Part shown: positions 1-9,184 of the stretch, one piece after another
Layout of the letters: the number at the start of each line of letters is the position of its first letter
Numbering within the stretch: the first letter of the stretch is position 1
Source: an uncultured Anaeroplasmataceae bacterium
Lineage (GTDB): Bacteria; Bacillota_I; Bacilli_A; Acholeplasmatales; Anaeroplasmataceae
Length of the DNA stretch: 41,140 nucleotides
Assembly (NCBI GenBank): GCA_944325695.1
Contig: CALVBA010000009.1
Location: forward strand, 1 to 41,140
Direction of reading: 5' to 3'
The notes under the pieces: model-generated
What the model was told of the DNA's origin: nothing
The model's database searches: none
The model's input: the letters and a program-made list of their open reading frames with translations, nothing else
Translations under genes and position numbers: made by a program

Positions 1-1453
1 TACAAATAAAAAGACAAAAAACATAGGTAAGCGCATTAACAAGAATATATTTAATATTTTTAGTGTTAGAACTAATATTGTACGGTTGTAATAAGTAATA
101 TAAAACCAAATAATGAACAGAAAAGAAAATGCTCATCGAAATAATAGCTACAAATAACATGATGTAATTAAAGAAATTATCCGTTCCGCCACTTATATAT
201 AATAAAAGTGGTAGTGTAAATGCGATAATGGAAGTAGGAATTAAATTTAATTTAATTAAAGTATTTAATCGGTTTTTAAATACATTTAAAATAACTTTTG
301 GTGAGCGATAAAAACGATATTTTAACATATTATGATCGCAGTTAATAAACATCGCTTCGGTTATAATGGCGCTTCGATTTAAAGCATACATTGCAATAAC
401 AAAAAAAGGTAAAATATTTAGTAAATTTTGGTTGATTTCATATGCAAAATTTTTAAAACTAAATGTGCAATAAATAAGAATAAACGAGATAATAACAATA
501 AAGAATGTTTGTCTTTTAATAGGTTTAGTAAGTATTTTTTGATGTCTTTTAAAAAAGGTTTCACATAAAAAATCTAAACCTTCTTTAGAACTTGTTTCTT
601 TTTTTTCATAAGTTATAACCTTTTCAAAGTATTCTTCATTAAAAGAATCTTGTTCTTGAAAAAAAATGATTTCATTTTGATGAAATAGTCTTTTAAAAAC
701 TTTTAGATAATTATCAAATCTTATAATCTCGATAAATCCCCAAATACCTAAGGGAATACTAATTAAAAAACAAATTAAGAAAAGACTTTGATTTATATGA
801 AAATTTAAAATAGGAAAAAGATAGGCGGCCATTAAAAGTAACGTAACAATAATTAATAAAGCTTTATTATTAATATTTTCTTTACGAGCTATTTTTGTTT
901 TATTATAAACACGTAAGTTATGACCAGTAAAAGTTAGTTTTATTAAAACTACAAATAAAGTCATACATAAACAAATTAAAATTGGGATGTCAAAAGTCAA
1001 ACCATATATAATAATAGATGGTAAAAACCCAATTATTGAATTTAAAAGTGCCAAAAAATAATCAATGATAGTGGCTTTTTTAGCATCCATATGCATAATG
1101 ATAAGTGAATAATATTTATCTTTTGTAGTATCAAATAAAATCGAATTTATTATTCCTCCGATAATCGTTAGAAAAAAGAAAATATGGATAAAAACATTTG
1201 TATGATTTTCATTACTAATAAGTTCAGTTGGAATACTAATCATTATAAGAATATAAAAAAATTTTGGCAAAAAAATGCTAAATATTTCATTTATTATCGC
1301 CAGTATGTTAGCGATAATTTTTAATTCTTTATTTTTATATAAATCTTGGGGTAAAATTTTATTTAAAAACGGTAATTGCTTAAGAGAATATATGATAGTA
1401 TTAACCTGATAGGTATTTTTTATCTTAAAAGAGGTAATAAAACAGTTAATCAT
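1..1453 (-). CDS. ABC exporter membrane protein (C-terminus off the left edge)
   Basis: I translated the minus strand from the ATG at 1453 to the window edge. It is one open frame of 484 codons with no stop, so the gene is incomplete at its 3' end. The product is very hydrophobic, with several predicted membrane stretches separated by a charged cytoplasmic stretch (around residues 250-300), and it has no signal peptide. It starts 6 bases after the stop of an ABC ATPase gene, so the two probably form one exporter with the ATPase first. The architecture resembles the large multi-pass permeases of ABC-2-like exporters, but I do not recognise a specific family or substrate. Function is inferred from the neighbour. 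Confidence 0.7.
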   Translation of the reverse strand, partial: MINCFITSFKIKNTYQVNTIIYSLKQLPFLNKILPQDLYKNKELKIIANILAIINEIFSIFLPKFFYILIMISIPTELISNENHTNVFIHIFFFLTIIGGIINSILFDTTKDKYYSLIIMHMDAKKATIIDYFLALLNSIIGFLPSIIIYGLTFDIPILICLCMTLFVVLIKLTFTGHNLRVYNKTKIARKENINNKALLIIVTLLLMAAYLFPILNFHINQSLFLICFLISIPLGIWGFIEIIRFDNYLKVFKRLFHQNEIIFFQEQDSFNEEYFEKVITYEKKETSSKEGLDFLCETFFKRHQKILTKPIKRQTFFIVIISFILIYCTFSFKNFAYEINQNLLNILPFFVIAMYALNRSAIITEAMFINCDHNMLKYRFYRSPKVILNVFKNRLNTLIKLNLIPTSIIAFTLPLLLYISGGTDNFFNYIMLFVAIISMSIFFSVHYLVLYYLLQPYNISSNTKNIKYILVNALTYVFCLFIC

Positions 1454-1459
1454 ATATTA

Positions 1460-2154
1460 TTATTCCTTTAAGGCATCAAAAATTTTATTTTTAATTTCTT
1501 CATTATTCTTTAAAGATTCATCTTCTATCTCTTCGAAAATACCGTGATTTAAGATTATTATTTCATCACATAAATCTAAAGCTAATTCCAAAATATGCGT
1601 TGAAAAAATAATAATATGATCATTTTTAATCTTTTTTAATAGATTTTTCATTTCTTCAGCAACAATTACATCAAAAGATGTTAAAGGTTCGTCTAGTAAT
1701 AAAATTTTAGGTTTAGCAATGATGTTCGCAAGCATTTGCATTTTATTTTTCATCCCATGAGAATAATCTTTTATCAATTTATCGCGATCAGAATAATCAA
1801 TTTTTATTAGTTCAAAATATTCATCAATAGATTTTAAATCAGAAAGACGATTTTTATTAATATCTAAAAAAAATTTTATAAATTCTTGACCCGTTAAAAA
1901 TTCAGGAACGTTAGGAGTAGATGTTACATATCCGATATCTTCAGGTTCAACTTTACGGGCTTTTTCATCGATAATATAAAAATTCCCACCATCTATGTCA
2001 ATATCTTCGTTTAAACAGTTAAAAAATGTTGTTTTCCCAGCACCATTTCTACCTAATAGACCGTAGATTTTTCCATTTTCAAATTCAAAAGAAATATTTT
2101 TTAATACTTCTTTTTATCGAATTTTTTTTCTAAGTTTTCAATTATTAATTTCAT
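1460..2154 (-). pseudogene. ABC transporter ATP-binding protein, frameshifted near codon 15
   Basis: The frame after the shift encodes a complete ABC ATPase core: Walker A GRNGAGKTT, signature DYSHGMKNKMQ, Walker B KILLLDEP and the H-loop STH. The natural start is the ATG at 2154, behind the ribosome binding site AGGGAGAT. That frame reaches a TAA after MKLIIENLEKKFDKKKY-like codons (17 codons). Adding one A to the run of five A (five T at 2111-2115 on the plus strand) restores a continuous 231-aa protein beginning MKLIIENLEKKFDK, KEVLKNISFEF, the normal start of this family. The gene is thus either a recent pseudogene, phase-variable at a short homopolymer, or affected by a sequencing error. 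The downstream permease shows no decay, which favours a recent event or an error. Confidence 0.8.
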
Positions 2155-2270
2155 ATTATTATCTCCCTTTTTAAGGGTTATTATATCATAATTATTTTAA
2201 AAAGAAATATTAAAAAAACGCTAAATTTTAATCTTTTTGTATACAAAGTATTTTTTTTAAAAATAAAAAG

Positions 2271-2279
2271 TGCTATAAT
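2271..2279 (+). promoter_or_regulatory. Extended -10 promoter
   Basis: TGCTATAAT is a perfect extended -10 element 25 bases before the start codon of the following kinase-like gene. No convincing -35 box is present (only a T-run), which is usual for extended -10 promoters. Confidence 0.6.
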
Positions 2280-2303
2280 ATAGGTATAAAAGGAGTGGTG
2301 TAT

Positions 2304-2903
2304 ATGCGTTATGTCATAACAATCGGTCGTGAATATGGTAGTGGTGGTCGTTATATTGGACAAAAACTAGCTGAAGCTTTAAATATCAAGTATTATGATA
2401 CTGAATTATTAGAAAAAGCATCAGCTGATTCTGGTATTTCACAAGCAGTATTTGAAAATTATGATGAAAAACCAGATAGTTTTTTATCTAGTCTAATGCC
2501 TAATAGTTATAATTTAGAGTTATCAATGAGTCAAAAGGTATTTCTAGCTCAATTTGATACTATCCGCAAAATAGCTAAAGAAGAATCATGTGTTATTGTT
2601 GGTCGCTGTGCTGATTATGTTTTACGTGATGATCCAAATTTATGCAGTTTTTTCATATATTCTAGTTTAGAAAATCGTATTAAAAGAGCTGTTGAACACT
2701 ATGGAATACCAGAAAAGCACGCTAAAGATGTTATTAACAAAATTGATAAAAAAAGAGCAAACTACTACAATTTCTACTCAGAAAAGAAATGGGGTAAACC
2801 CGAATCATACAATCTATGCATCGACTCAAGCCTAGGAATTGATGAATGCGTTGAAGTATTAAAAAATTTCGTAGAAGTTAAGTTAAATCGAAATAAACAA
2901 TAA
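2304..2903 (+). CDS. Cytidylate kinase-like family protein
   Basis: The 199-aa product starts with the glycine-rich loop GREYGSGGRYIG, typical of the cytidylate-kinase-like family (Pfam Cytidylate_kin2), followed by YYDTELLEKA and VGRCADYVL, which match the NMP-binding and core positions of that family. It is a predicted soluble P-loop kinase, but the substrate is not known for this family. The true CMP kinase gene of this genome is at 21638, so this paralogue probably has another role. I chose the ATG at 2304 because AGGAG at 2290-2294 is 9 bases upstream; two GTG codons at 2295 and 2298 lie too close to it. It is a single gene with its own promoter and terminator. Confidence 0.8.
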   Translation: MRYVITIGREYGSGGRYIGQKLAEALNIKYYDTELLEKASADSGISQAVFENYDEKPDSFLSSLMPNSYNLELSMSQKVFLAQFDTIRKIAKEESCVIVGRCADYVLRDDPNLCSFFIYSSLENRIKRAVEHYGIPEKHAKDVINKIDKKRANYYNFYSEKKWGKPESYNLCIDSSLGIDECVEVLKNFVEVKLNRNKQ

Positions 2904-2914
2904 AATAATATTAA

Positions 2915-2949
2915 AAGAAAAGGCCTTGATTATCTCAAGACTTTTTCTT
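2915..2949 (+). terminator. Rho-independent terminator
   Basis: An imperfect hairpin (AAGGCCTTGA against TCAAGACTTT) is followed by a T-rich tract just after the kinase-like gene. Confidence 0.6.
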
Positions 2950-2982
2950 TCTATATAAACAAAAATAAAAGAGGATAAAATA

Positions 2983-4146
2983 ATGTTGAAAGTTTATTTG
3001 AATAAAAAAGAAGAAGATAATATTTTAAAAGGATATCCATGGGTTTTTAACAACGAAGTAAATCGTTTTGAAGGAAATATTGAAAATGGTAAGGTTTGTG
3101 AAGTTTATACATTTGACGGTAAATTTGTCGCATATGGTTTTTTAAATACATCTTCAAAAATTATGGTTCGTATTCTATCTTTAAATAAAGATGACATTAT
3201 CAATAAAGAATTTTTTAAAAATCGGATTGCTTATGCTATTTCACACCGACTTAATTTAGGTTGGAATGCTACACGTTTAGTATTTAGTGAGGCAGATTTT
3301 TTACCTGGATTAGTAGTTGATAAATTTGGTGATTATTTATCAGTACAATTTATGTGCTTAGGAATGGATTTAATAAAAAAAGATATTGTTGATATTTTAG
3401 TTGAATTAACTGGATGTAAAGGGATTTATGAAAGAAGTGACATGCCAGTTCGAGAAAAAGAAGGTTTAACACCGGTTAAAGGATATCTATATGGAAATTT
3501 TGATCCACGAGTTGAAGTTGAAGAAGATGGAATTCATTTTATGGTGGATATTGAAAATGGGCAAAAAACGGGATACTTCTTAGATCAAAAATTAAATCGA
3601 GATATTTTACGTTTATATGCTAAAGATAAAGTTGTATTAGATGCTTTTTCTAACGTTGGGGGATTTGCTTTACATGCGTGTAAATATGGTGCTAAAAAAG
3701 TTATTGCATGTGATATTTCTAAAAGAGCATGTATTGAGATAGAAAACAATGCTAAAATGAATAATTTTGTCCAATTAGAAGCAAAATGTGTCGATGTTTT
3801 TGATTATCTTAGAAGTGAAGAAATAAAAGATCTTTACGATGTAATTATTCTTGATCCACCGGCTTTTTCTAAAAATAAAGAATCTTTAAAAAAGGCTTAT
3901 CGTGGGTATAAAGAAATTAATTTACAAGCAATCAAAAATATTAAACGTGGAGGATATTTATTGACATTCTCATGTAGCCAACATATGACTCCTAATTTGT
4001 TTATGCAAATGGTTTCAGAAGCTGCATTAGATGCTAAAAGAAAAGTACAATTTTTAGATTTTAGAATCCAAGCTCCTGATCATCCCGCATTACTACAATC
4101 AGAAGAACAATTATATTTAAAGTGCATGATATTACGAGTAGAATAA
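2983..4146 (+). CDS. rlmI: RlmI-type rRNA large subunit methyltransferase
   Basis: The 387-aa product matches the class I SAM-dependent 23S rRNA cytosine-C5 methyltransferases of the RlmI (YccW) type. The N-terminal ~75 residues (KGYPWVFNNEV) form a PUA-like RNA-binding domain. An EEHI/RlmC-like middle part follows, and then a Rossmann domain with motif I at DAFSNVGGFALHA, the acidic DIS after it and motif IV DPPAF. The TFSCSQHM segment carries the usual catalytic-loop Cys. Length is close to the usual ~390 aa. The start is the ATG after GAGGATAAAATA. The gene is monocistronic and ends in a strong terminator shared with the convergent clpB. The family is clear; modification of C1962 is inferred from E. 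coli. Confidence 0.88.
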   Translation: MLKVYLNKKEEDNILKGYPWVFNNEVNRFEGNIENGKVCEVYTFDGKFVAYGFLNTSSKIMVRILSLNKDDIINKEFFKNRIAYAISHRLNLGWNATRLVFSEADFLPGLVVDKFGDYLSVQFMCLGMDLIKKDIVDILVELTGCKGIYERSDMPVREKEGLTPVKGYLYGNFDPRVEVEEDGIHFMVDIENGQKTGYFLDQKLNRDILRLYAKDKVVLDAFSNVGGFALHACKYGAKKVIACDISKRACIEIENNAKMNNFVQLEAKCVDVFDYLRSEEIKDLYDVIILDPPAFSKNKESLKKAYRGYKEINLQAIKNIKRGGYLLTFSCSQHMTPNLFMQMVSEAALDAKRKVQFLDFRIQAPDHPALLQSEEQLYLKCMILRVE

Positions 4147-4147
4147 T

Positions 4148-4196
4148 AAAAAAGTGATATATCTTAGATTTTAGCATCTAGTTATATCACTTTTTT
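4148..4196. terminator. Bidirectional terminator between rlmI and clpB
   Basis: A 14-bp perfect stem (4148-4161 with 4183-4196) has A- and T-runs at its ends, so it can end transcription from both convergent genes. A smaller AGAT/ATCT stem lies inside the loop. Confidence 0.9.
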
Positions 4197-4220
4197 TATA
4201 TAAATTAATTTGATTAATAA

Positions 4221-6335
4221 TTATCTTATCACTAAAACTTGATTGTCTACATCAATCGTGTAAATATGGTTTGGAACAATTTTATTTTCTAATATTTTTT
4301 TAGCGATAAATGTTTCGATATTCTTAGAAATAAATCGTTTTAGTGGACGAGCTCCAAATGTAATGTCAAAGCTCATATTTAAGATATAGTTTTTAACATT
4401 ATCTGTGAAAACCACTTTGATATTATTAGCTTCAAGACGTAAATTTAAGTCATTTAATAATTTTTCAACAATCTTAATTTGGACATCTTTTGTTAATGGA
4501 TTGAATAAAATAATTTCATCGATACGGTTTAAGAATTCAGGTTTAAAATATTGACGAAGAAGTTGTTTAATTAAATTTTCTTTATCATTTGAATTTTCTA
4601 ATAAGATATCACTACCAATATTAGAAGTCATAATAATAATGGTATTCTTAAAGTCAATTGTTTTACCTTGAGCATCTGTTAAACGTCCATCATCTAAGAT
4701 TTGTAGTAAAATGTTAAATACATCGTGATGTGCCTTTTCTATTTCATCAAATAAGATGATAGAATATGGATTACGTTTAACTTGTTCAGTTAATTGACCA
4801 CCTTCATCATATCCGATATATCCTGGAGGCGCACCTATTAATTTAGCCACGGAATGACTTTCCATATATTCAGACATATCAATACGAATAATATGACGAT
4901 CGCTATCGAATAAACTTTCAGCTAAAGCTTTTGCTACTTCCGTTTTACCTACTCCTGTAGGACCTAGGAACATGAATGATCCAATTGGTTTATTTTCATC
5001 TTTAATTCCAGCACGTTGTCTAAGAATAGCGTCACTAATTAATTCTAGCGCATTATCTTGACCGATAACTCTTTTTTGAAGTGTTTCCTTTAAGTGAAGT
5101 ACCTTTTCTTTTTCTCCTTGCATTAATTTAGCGACAGGAATGTTAGTCCATTTAGCTACAACAGAAGCAATATCATCTTCATAAACTGTTTCACTTAACA
5201 TTCGATTATCTTTTTTAGCTGTTTCATGTTCGTTTATTTTCTTTTCTAAAGCTGGAATATCTTTATATTGTAACATTGAAGCTTTTTGATAATTTCCTTC
5301 ATTAAACGCTGTTTGAAGTTCAAAACGCATTTTTTCAAGTTGTTCTTTTAATTGTTTTGTTTCATTGATTTCATTTTTTTCAGATTGCCATTGGCGTTTT
5401 AAAGTTTGTTCTTTATCCTCAAGCTCTTTGATCAATTCATTTAATTTAGATAAACGATTTTTACTAACTTCATCAGTTTCTTTTTTCAAAGATATCTGTT
5501 CAATTTTATATTGTGTTAATTTACGTGTAATTTCATCTAATTCTGTAGGCATACTATCGATTTGCATTCGAATAGATGCACAAGCTTCATCAATTAAATC
5601 AATCGCTTTATCTGGTAAATATCGATCTGTAATATAACGATTAGAAAGAGAAGCAGCACTTACAATCGCATTATCTGTAATATGAACTCCATGATGAACT
5701 TCGAAGCGTTCTTTTAATCCACGTAAGATACTAATTGTATCTTCAACTGTTGGTTCAGCAACTAAGACTTTTTGAAAACGGCGTTCTAAAGCACTATCTT
5801 TTTCAATATATTTGCGATATTCATTTAAAGTTGTCGCTCCGATACAGTGTAATTCTCCACGAGCAAGTAATGGTTTTAGCATGTTTCCGGCATCTAAAGC
5901 TCCATCAACTTTTCCAGCTCCAACGATAGTATGAATTTCGTCGATGAAAAGAATAATTTCACCATTTGATTCTTTTACTTTATTTAAAACAGCTTTAAGG
6001 CGTTCTTCGAATTCTCCACGGAATTTCGCTCCTGCAACTAATGCCCCTAAGTCTAATTCATAAATAATTTTATCTTTTAAAGATATTGGAACATCATTAG
6101 CAACAATACGTCTAGCTAATCCTTCGACAATAGCTGTTTTCCCAACACCTGGTTCACCAATCAAAACAGGGTTATTTTTAGTTTTACGAGATAAAATTTT
6201 AATAATACGTCTAATTTCTTCATCGCGCCCAATTACAGGGTCAATTTTACCTTTTTTTACATCATCAACTATATTTCTACCAAATTTTTCTAAGATGTTT
6301 TGGTCGTTTGCATAATCTTGTGGTTGATTCATCAT
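4221..6335 (-). CDS. clpB: Chaperone ClpB lacking the N-terminal domain
   Basis: The 704-aa protein is a AAA+ disaggregase that works with DnaK on heat-aggregated proteins. It has two ATPase modules: Walker A GEPGVGKT at residues 60-67 with Walker [11 protein letters not shown], and GPTGVGKT near 460 with [10 protein letters not shown]. Between them is the full ClpB-type coiled-coil M-domain (about 265-385), which separates it from ClpC and ClpA. The usual ~145-residue Clp_N domain is absent. The start ATG at 6335 follows GAGGAGGGATTTAG, and the promoter lies just upstream, so the short form is the only product. Mycoplasma ClpB and the internal-start form of E. coli ClpB are similar. Transcription is probably controlled by HrcA through two CIRCE elements. 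Confidence 0.95.
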   Translation of the reverse strand: MMNQPQDYANDQNILEKFGRNIVDDVKKGKIDPVIGRDEEIRRIIKILSRKTKNNPVLIGEPGVGKTAIVEGLARRIVANDVPISLKDKIIYELDLGALVAGAKFRGEFEERLKAVLNKVKESNGEIILFIDEIHTIVGAGKVDGALDAGNMLKPLLARGELHCIGATTLNEYRKYIEKDSALERRFQKVLVAEPTVEDTISILRGLKERFEVHHGVHITDNAIVSAASLSNRYITDRYLPDKAIDLIDEACASIRMQIDSMPTELDEITRKLTQYKIEQISLKKETDEVSKNRLSKLNELIKELEDKEQTLKRQWQSEKNEINETKQLKEQLEKMRFELQTAFNEGNYQKASMLQYKDIPALEKKINEHETAKKDNRMLSETVYEDDIASVVAKWTNIPVAKLMQGEKEKVLHLKETLQKRVIGQDNALELISDAILRQRAGIKDENKPIGSFMFLGPTGVGKTEVAKALAESLFDSDRHIIRIDMSEYMESHSVAKLIGAPPGYIGYDEGGQLTEQVKRNPYSIILFDEIEKAHHDVFNILLQILDDGRLTDAQGKTIDFKNTIIIMTSNIGSDILLENSNDKENLIKQLLRQYFKPEFLNRIDEIILFNPLTKDVQIKIVEKLLNDLNLRLEANNIKVVFTDNVKNYILNMSFDITFGARPLKRFISKNIETFIAKKILENKIVPNHIYTIDVDNQVLVIR

Positions 6336-6351
6336 CTAAATCCCTCCTCTT

Positions 6352-6378
6352 TTGGCACTCGATATCATCGATTGCTAA
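6352..6378. promoter_or_regulatory. CIRCE operator 1 (HrcA site), proximal
   Basis: TTGGCACTC, 9 bases, GATTGCTAA matches the CIRCE consensus TTAGCACTC-N9-GAGTGCTAA at 16 of 18 positions. It lies just downstream of the clpB -10 box, over the expected transcription start and close to the ribosome binding site. Confidence 0.85.
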
Positions 6379-6382
6379 CCAT

Positions 6383-6411
6383 ATTATATATTATAAAATT
6401 AGCACTGTCAA
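6383..6411 (-). promoter_or_regulatory. SigA promoter of clpB
   Basis: On the minus strand, TTGACA (6411-6406) and TATAAT (6388-6383) are separated by exactly 17 bases: a perfect consensus promoter. The distal CIRCE overlaps the -35 box and the proximal one covers the expected start site, so HrcA could block both RNA polymerase binding and escape. Confidence 0.9.
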
Positions 6412-6425
6412 TAGATGAGTGCTAA
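6399..6425. promoter_or_regulatory. CIRCE operator 2 (HrcA site), distal
   Basis: TTAGCACTG, 9 bases, GAGTGCTAA matches CIRCE at 17 of 18 positions and overlaps the -35 element of the clpB promoter. Confidence 0.9.
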
Positions 6426-6607
6426 AAAAATTATTTTATAAAAAAATAGCATGTTATACATACTATTTCATTTTTAAAATATTTATTAATTTAATTATTA
6501 GTTTTAATAGTAATAATCAAAAAAAGATACATATTATTTTTATTAATGTAGTAGGTGTATTTATAGTATGGAATGGATTTATCTAAATTATTATAAATAA
6601 AAATTAA

Positions 6608-7468
6608 TTATATTATAGCCAATAAAATTGTTCCACCTATTAAAAGCATCAACCCCAGAAAACTTTTTTTAGATAAGCGTTCTTTAAATGCAAAATAAGA
6701 GAAGATAACAGTCACTATAATACTTAATTTATCAATTGCGACTACAACACTTGTTGTTCCATTTTGTAACGCATTATAATAACACAACCACGATGCACCG
6801 GTTGTAATTCCTGATAGGAAGATAAAAAAAAGTTCATTCCGATTAATGTGTTTTAAATTTTTTGTTTTTCCTGTCATAAAAACTAATATCCATGCCATAA
6901 TTAACACCACAGATGTTCTAATCGCTGTCCCTAAATTTGACTCAATATTAGATATTCCCATCTTTCCAAGGATTGCGGTTAAACTTGCAAAAATAGCCGA
7001 TAGTAATGCGTAAATAATCCAGTTTTTATGGTTTGTTTGGTATGTAACATCTTTTTTCTCAATCATCAGATATATTCCTAAACTTATCAAAATAATAGCA
7101 CATAATTTTAAAATTGAAAAACCTTCATTAAAGAAAATAATTGCTAAGATGATTGTTAATATGGTACTTGATTTGTCAATTGGGACAACTTTATTAACAG
7201 AACCAAGTTGTAAAGCTTTGAAATAACAAATCCAAGATGCTCCAGTAGACAACCCGGATAAAATTATGAAAAGAAGCGTTTTATTTTCAATAGTGGTAAT
7301 TGTGTTAAATGATCCTACGATAACAACAATTAACCATGAAAAAATAATAATCACAATTGTTCTTAATGCTGTTGCTAAGGAAGAATCGGTGGTTTTGATT
7401 CCACATTTACTGATAACGGCTGTAATTCCAGCGAAAAAAGCTGAAAGACATGCAAAAATAATCCACAT
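6608..7468 (-). CDS. EamA family (DMT superfamily) transporter
   Basis: The 286-aa membrane protein consists of two homologous halves of about 140 residues, each with five predicted membrane helices. Repeated motifs such as SSLATALRTIVIIIFSW and SNLGTAIRTSVVLIMAW, and FIILSGLSTGASWICY and FIFLSGITTGASWLCY, show the internal duplication. This is the typical ten-helix EamA architecture of drug/metabolite transporters. The substrate cannot be told from sequence. The start ATG follows AAAGGAG with good spacing. It is a single gene on the minus strand, downstream of the tRNA-Cys terminator only in map order. Confidence 0.85.
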   Translation of the reverse strand: MWIIFACLSAFFAGITAVISKCGIKTTDSSLATALRTIVIIIFSWLIVVIVGSFNTITTIENKTLLFIILSGLSTGASWICYFKALQLGSVNKVVPIDKSSTILTIILAIIFFNEGFSILKLCAIILISLGIYLMIEKKDVTYQTNHKNWIIYALLSAIFASLTAILGKMGISNIESNLGTAIRTSVVLIMAWILVFMTGKTKNLKHINRNELFFIFLSGITTGASWLCYYNALQNGTTSVVVAIDKLSIIVTVIFSYFAFKERLSKKSFLGLMLLIGGTILLAII

Positions 7469-7505
7469 TTGAATTCTCCTTTAATCGATAATGAACTTTA
7501 GATAC

Positions 7506-7526
7506 AAAAAAAGCCCCTAAAGGGCT
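7506..7526 (-). terminator. Terminator of the tRNA-Cys transcript
   Basis: On the minus strand, AGCCC TTTAG GGGCT is followed by a run of seven T. It begins about 17 bases past the tRNA 3' end. Confidence 0.85.
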
Positions 7527-7542
7527 CAATTTATTGACAATT

Positions 7543-7617
7543 TGGAGGCCCCGAACGGATTTGAACCGATGCGTCAGGCAGTTGCAGTGCCTTGCCTTAC
7601 CACTTGGCTACAGGGCC
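7543..7617 (-). tRNA. tRNA-Cys (GCA)
   Basis: The minus strand folds into a full cloverleaf. The acceptor stem pairs GGCCCTG with CGGGGCC, the D-arm is TAGCCAAGTGGTAAGGCA, the anticodon loop CTGCAAC carries GCA, and the T-loop is GGTTCAAATCC. The discriminator base is T, the known identity element of tRNA-Cys, and CCA is encoded (7545-7543). It is an isolated tRNA gene with its own promoter and terminator. Confidence 0.97.
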
Positions 7618-7636
7618 ATCTCTTGATTGCTATATC

Positions 7637-7665
7637 ATTTTACCAAACTATTAGTTGTTTGTCAA
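7637..7665 (-). promoter_or_regulatory. SigA promoter of tRNA-Cys
   Basis: TTGACA and TAAAAT on the minus strand are 17 bases apart. The -10 box ends about 20 bases before the mature 5' end of the tRNA. Confidence 0.85.
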
Positions 7666-7698
7666 CAAGTAAAATAAAAAAAATCAAAAAAATAAAAA

Positions 7699-7727
7699 TT
7701 GCATTTTATTAATATTTATAGTAAAAT
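7699..7727 (+). promoter_or_regulatory. Probable SigA promoter of the MATE gene
   Basis: TTGCAT and TAAAAT are separated by 17 bases, 38 bases before the start codon. Confidence 0.6.
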
Positions 7728-7764
7728 TTTTTTGGTTTGATTAATTATTAGGAGTGTAATTAAT

Positions 7765-9129
7765 ATGAAAAATGATTTAGAACAAACAAGTGTAAAAAAA
7801 TTGCTTTTTATGTTAGCAATCCCTTCAATGGTCGCCCAATTTATTAATGTTTTATATGGAATAGTAGATCGTATTTTTATATCGAATATTCCTGTGATTG
7901 GCGAAACAGCGTTAGCAGGAGTTGGTGTTGCTGGACCCATTACAACATTATTAACATCGTTTACGTTTTTAATTGGACAAGGTGGAGCCCCGCTTGTCGC
8001 TATGAAACTTGGACAAAAAGATACTAAAAGTGCTAAAAAAATATTAGCGAATTCATTTTTATTTTTAGTAATTTGTTCGATAGTTTTAACGATAATTTTT
8101 TTAATATTTAAAAAAGATATTTTATATTTATTTGGGGCGACAGACAATACATTTATCTATGCTGATACATACATGACAATTTATGCCTGTGGTTCGATTT
8201 TTTCAATTGTTGGAATCGGTTTAAACTCCTTTATAACATGTCAGGGATTTTCTAAAACGGCGATGACTTCAGTTGTTATAGGAGCTATTACTAATATTAT
8301 TTTAGATCCTATTTTGATCTTTTCATTTAATTTAGGGGTAAAAGGTGCAGCTATAGCTACTGTTTTTGCTCAAGCTTTATCATTTATATATGTTATTGTA
8401 TTTTTATTATCTAAAAAAACAAATGTAAAGCTAGAATTTAAAAACTATTCACTAAAAACCTTTAAACAAATTATTAGTGTTGGTTTTTCACCCTTTTTAA
8501 TTAGTGCAACAGATAGCGTTATTTTAATATGCTTGAACGCTGTTTTAAAAACAACTGTAAAAACTAATCCAGATTTATTTATAAGTGCCAATGCTATTGT
8601 TTTAAGTTTTATGACTTTAATATCATTGCCTTTATCAGGAATAACTTTAGGAACGCAACCTATTTTAAGTTATAATTTTGGTGCTAAGAAAAATAATAGA
8701 GTAAAAAGTGGCTTTTACGGGATGCTTTCATTATGCGGGATATACTGTGTAATTATGTTTGTTTTCTCACAGTTCTTTAATGGATTATTTATTAATATTT
8801 TTCAACCATCAGAAGAAGTATATCAAATTGCTACAAAGGGAATTAAAATTTATACCTTGGGGGTTTTATTCATTCCTTTCCAATGGGCTTGTGTTGACTC
8901 GTTAGTCGGACTTGGAAAGTCGCAAATTGCAGTTGTTTTATCATTATTTAGAAAAATTATTATATTTGGATTGACTATGTTAATCCCTGTTTTCTTTGAA
9001 CCTATCAATATATTTTATTCAGAAAGTATTGGTGATGTAATTGCTTCAATTACTTCAGCAATTGTTTTCTTCATCGTTTTTGAACGTATTTTAAACAAAA
9101 ACATTGCTAATGATAATCTTTACGATTAA
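7765..9129 (+). CDS. MATE family efflux transporter
   Basis: The 454-aa protein has about twelve predicted membrane helices and the pattern of multidrug and toxic compound extrusion pumps (NorM/DinF fold). It begins with SVKKLLFMLAIPSMVAQFINVLY, VDRIFIS, and then GVAGPI; the second half repeats this with SVGFSPFLISATDSVILI and GTQPILSYNFGAK. Such pumps exchange cationic drugs for Na+ or H+. The length is usual. The start ATG follows AGGAGTG. It is a single gene with its own promoter, and it shares a terminator with the convergent trhA. The substrate is unknown. Confidence 0.9.
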   Translation: MKNDLEQTSVKKLLFMLAIPSMVAQFINVLYGIVDRIFISNIPVIGETALAGVGVAGPITTLLTSFTFLIGQGGAPLVAMKLGQKDTKSAKKILANSFLFLVICSIVLTIIFLIFKKDILYLFGATDNTFIYADTYMTIYACGSIFSIVGIGLNSFITCQGFSKTAMTSVVIGAITNIILDPILIFSFNLGVKGAAIATVFAQALSFIYVIVFLLSKKTNVKLEFKNYSLKTFKQIISVGFSPFLISATDSVILICLNAVLKTTVKTNPDLFISANAIVLSFMTLISLPLSGITLGTQPILSYNFGAKKNNRVKSGFYGMLSLCGIYCVIMFVFSQFFNGLFINIFQPSEEVYQIATKGIKIYTLGVLFIPFQWACVDSLVGLGKSQIAVVLSLFRKIIIFGLTMLIPVFFEPINIFYSESIGDVIASITSAIVFFIVFERILNKNIANDNLYD

Positions 9130-9156
9130 AAAGTGATTAATATCTTAGAGACAAAT

Positions 9157-9184
9157 AAAAGGCTTATCATTTGATAAGCCTTTT
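9157..9184. terminator. Bidirectional terminator between MATE and trhA
   Basis: A perfect stem AAAAGGCTTATCA / TGATAAGCCTTTT with a two-base loop. The stop codon of trhA lies at its edge. Confidence 0.9.

Noticed and set aside
2105-2154. Programmed ribosomal frameshift in the ABC ATPase gene
   Set aside because: The run is only five A and no stimulatory stem or internal ribosome binding site is visible; an error or mutation is simpler.
2181-2363. Open frame on the minus strand opposite the kinase-like gene start
   Set aside because: It overlaps the promoter and start of a well-supported gene, has no ribosome binding site and no family features.
5365-5929. Two open frames on the plus strand inside clpB
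   Set aside because: They are antisense to conserved clpB sequence and have no sensible product.
7716-8147. 143-codon frame antisense to the MATE gene
   Set aside because: It is a shadow of the codon pattern of the real gene.
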